Below, piece by piece: positions 18,829-19,204 of a DNA stretch of 19,204 nt. The stretch comes from Zygnema cylindricum (taxonomy: Eukaryota; Streptophyta; Zygnematophyceae; Zygnematales; Zygnemataceae). The notes under the pieces were generated by a model. The model was given only the letters and a program-made list of their open reading frames with translations, had not been told where the DNA came from and searched no databases. Location of the stretch: positions 203,393 through 222,596 of the forward strand of contig JBBHKE010002234.1 in NCBI GenBank assembly GCA_037447655.1, in the 5' to 3' direction. The translations under genes were made by a program, and so were the position numbers. Position 1 is the first letter of the stretch. Every line of letters starts with the position of its first letter.

Positions 18829-18834
18829 TAGTAC

Positions 18835-19000
18835 TATACCGTACGAAATTTCCACACTATTCGGACATACGGCCACTGGCTTCTGCATAGTACATAGGAT
18901 ACCACTATTAGGGCAGTGACACGAGTATAGAAAACGCTGAGTGTCACAGGTGTGAAATTGTGAATGTCTCGCACGTGCGAAGACACTCAAGACAGTTATG
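18835..19000. other. Short spacer before the last MITE
   Basis: Unique sequence with repeated GTGTCAC/GTGACAC motifs. Nothing further recognised. Confidence 0.4.
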
Positions 19001-19204
19001 TACACCGTGTATCGCTTTTTTTGCCACTTAAAACATATTTTATCCGTACACACTTGTCTAATATGGATCTGACGGTTGCGATTGGAAGGTAAGTTTCACA
19101 ACTTCCGATTGGCGGTCTCCATCTGAAAATCGGACAAGTGTGTACGGAGAAAATATGTTTTATGAGGCGAAAAATATATTAACACTAACAGCGATGCAAG
19201 GTGT
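19001..19204. mobile_element. Foldback MITE, family F1, copy 4, reaching the window edge
   Basis: The left end is TACACCGTGTATCGC. Arms pair strongly: GTACACACTTGTC against GACAAGTGTGTAC, and GATCTGACGGTTGCGATTGG against TCCGATTGGCGGTCTCCATC. The right end AACACTAACAGCGATGCAAG-GTGT stops at the last base, where one more A would complete TA. Orientation matches the copy at 1113 and is opposite to 17511. Confidence 0.8.

Overview
This is nuclear DNA from a eukaryote with introns, most likely a streptophyte plant, and I favour a non-seed land plant or a close algal relative. The main reason is a plant-type HMG-CoA reductase with two membrane spans and the plant linker layout. The background is AT-rich and full of homopolymers, microsatellites, CCCTAA-like tracts, foldback elements and one hAT-like element. 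There is no prokaryotic gene organisation. The lineage call is inference; family and exon calls rest on motifs, reading frame and splice sites.

Layout. (1) 78-4897, + strand: the 3' half of a split pseudouridine-5'-phosphate glycosidase gene (PUMY/PsuG/IndA family). Six short exons can be recognised in microsatellite-rich introns. Two of them carry frame damage, so this copy looks like a pseudogene unless the damage is sequencing error. Several exon edges are tandemly duplicated. (2) 4898-8569: intergenic DNA with an (AT)80 tract, about 270 nt of purines, a GTACGG minisatellite and the 5' flank of HMGR. (3) 8570-11553, + strand: a complete three-exon HMG-CoA reductase gene encoding 605 aa, with every catalytic residue present. 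Its last coding segment is repeated into the 3' flank. (4) 11554-14123: intergenic DNA with two copies of a short AT-rich inverted-repeat element. (5) 14124-17309, - strand: a complete three-exon gene for the RNA polymerase I/III subunit AC19 (POLR1D/Rpc19), 104 aa. It has no long open frame and is easy to miss. Its first intron holds two minisatellites and a 777-bp hAT-like element with an 8-bp target duplication. (6) 17310-19204: the AC19 5' flank, packed with foldback MITEs that share a terminus with the element at 13361 and the one at 1113.

HMGR makes mevalonate for isoprenoids at the ER, AC19 belongs to the assembly core of RNA polymerases I and III, and PUMY breaks down pseudouridine monophosphate. 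They are ordinary housekeeping genes with no evident joint pathway; HMGR and AC19 are convergent. The most unusual signal is architectural: repeated tandem duplication of segments spanning exon boundaries, at four places in PUMY and at the 3' end of HMGR. One array contains four 21-nt micro-exon copies.
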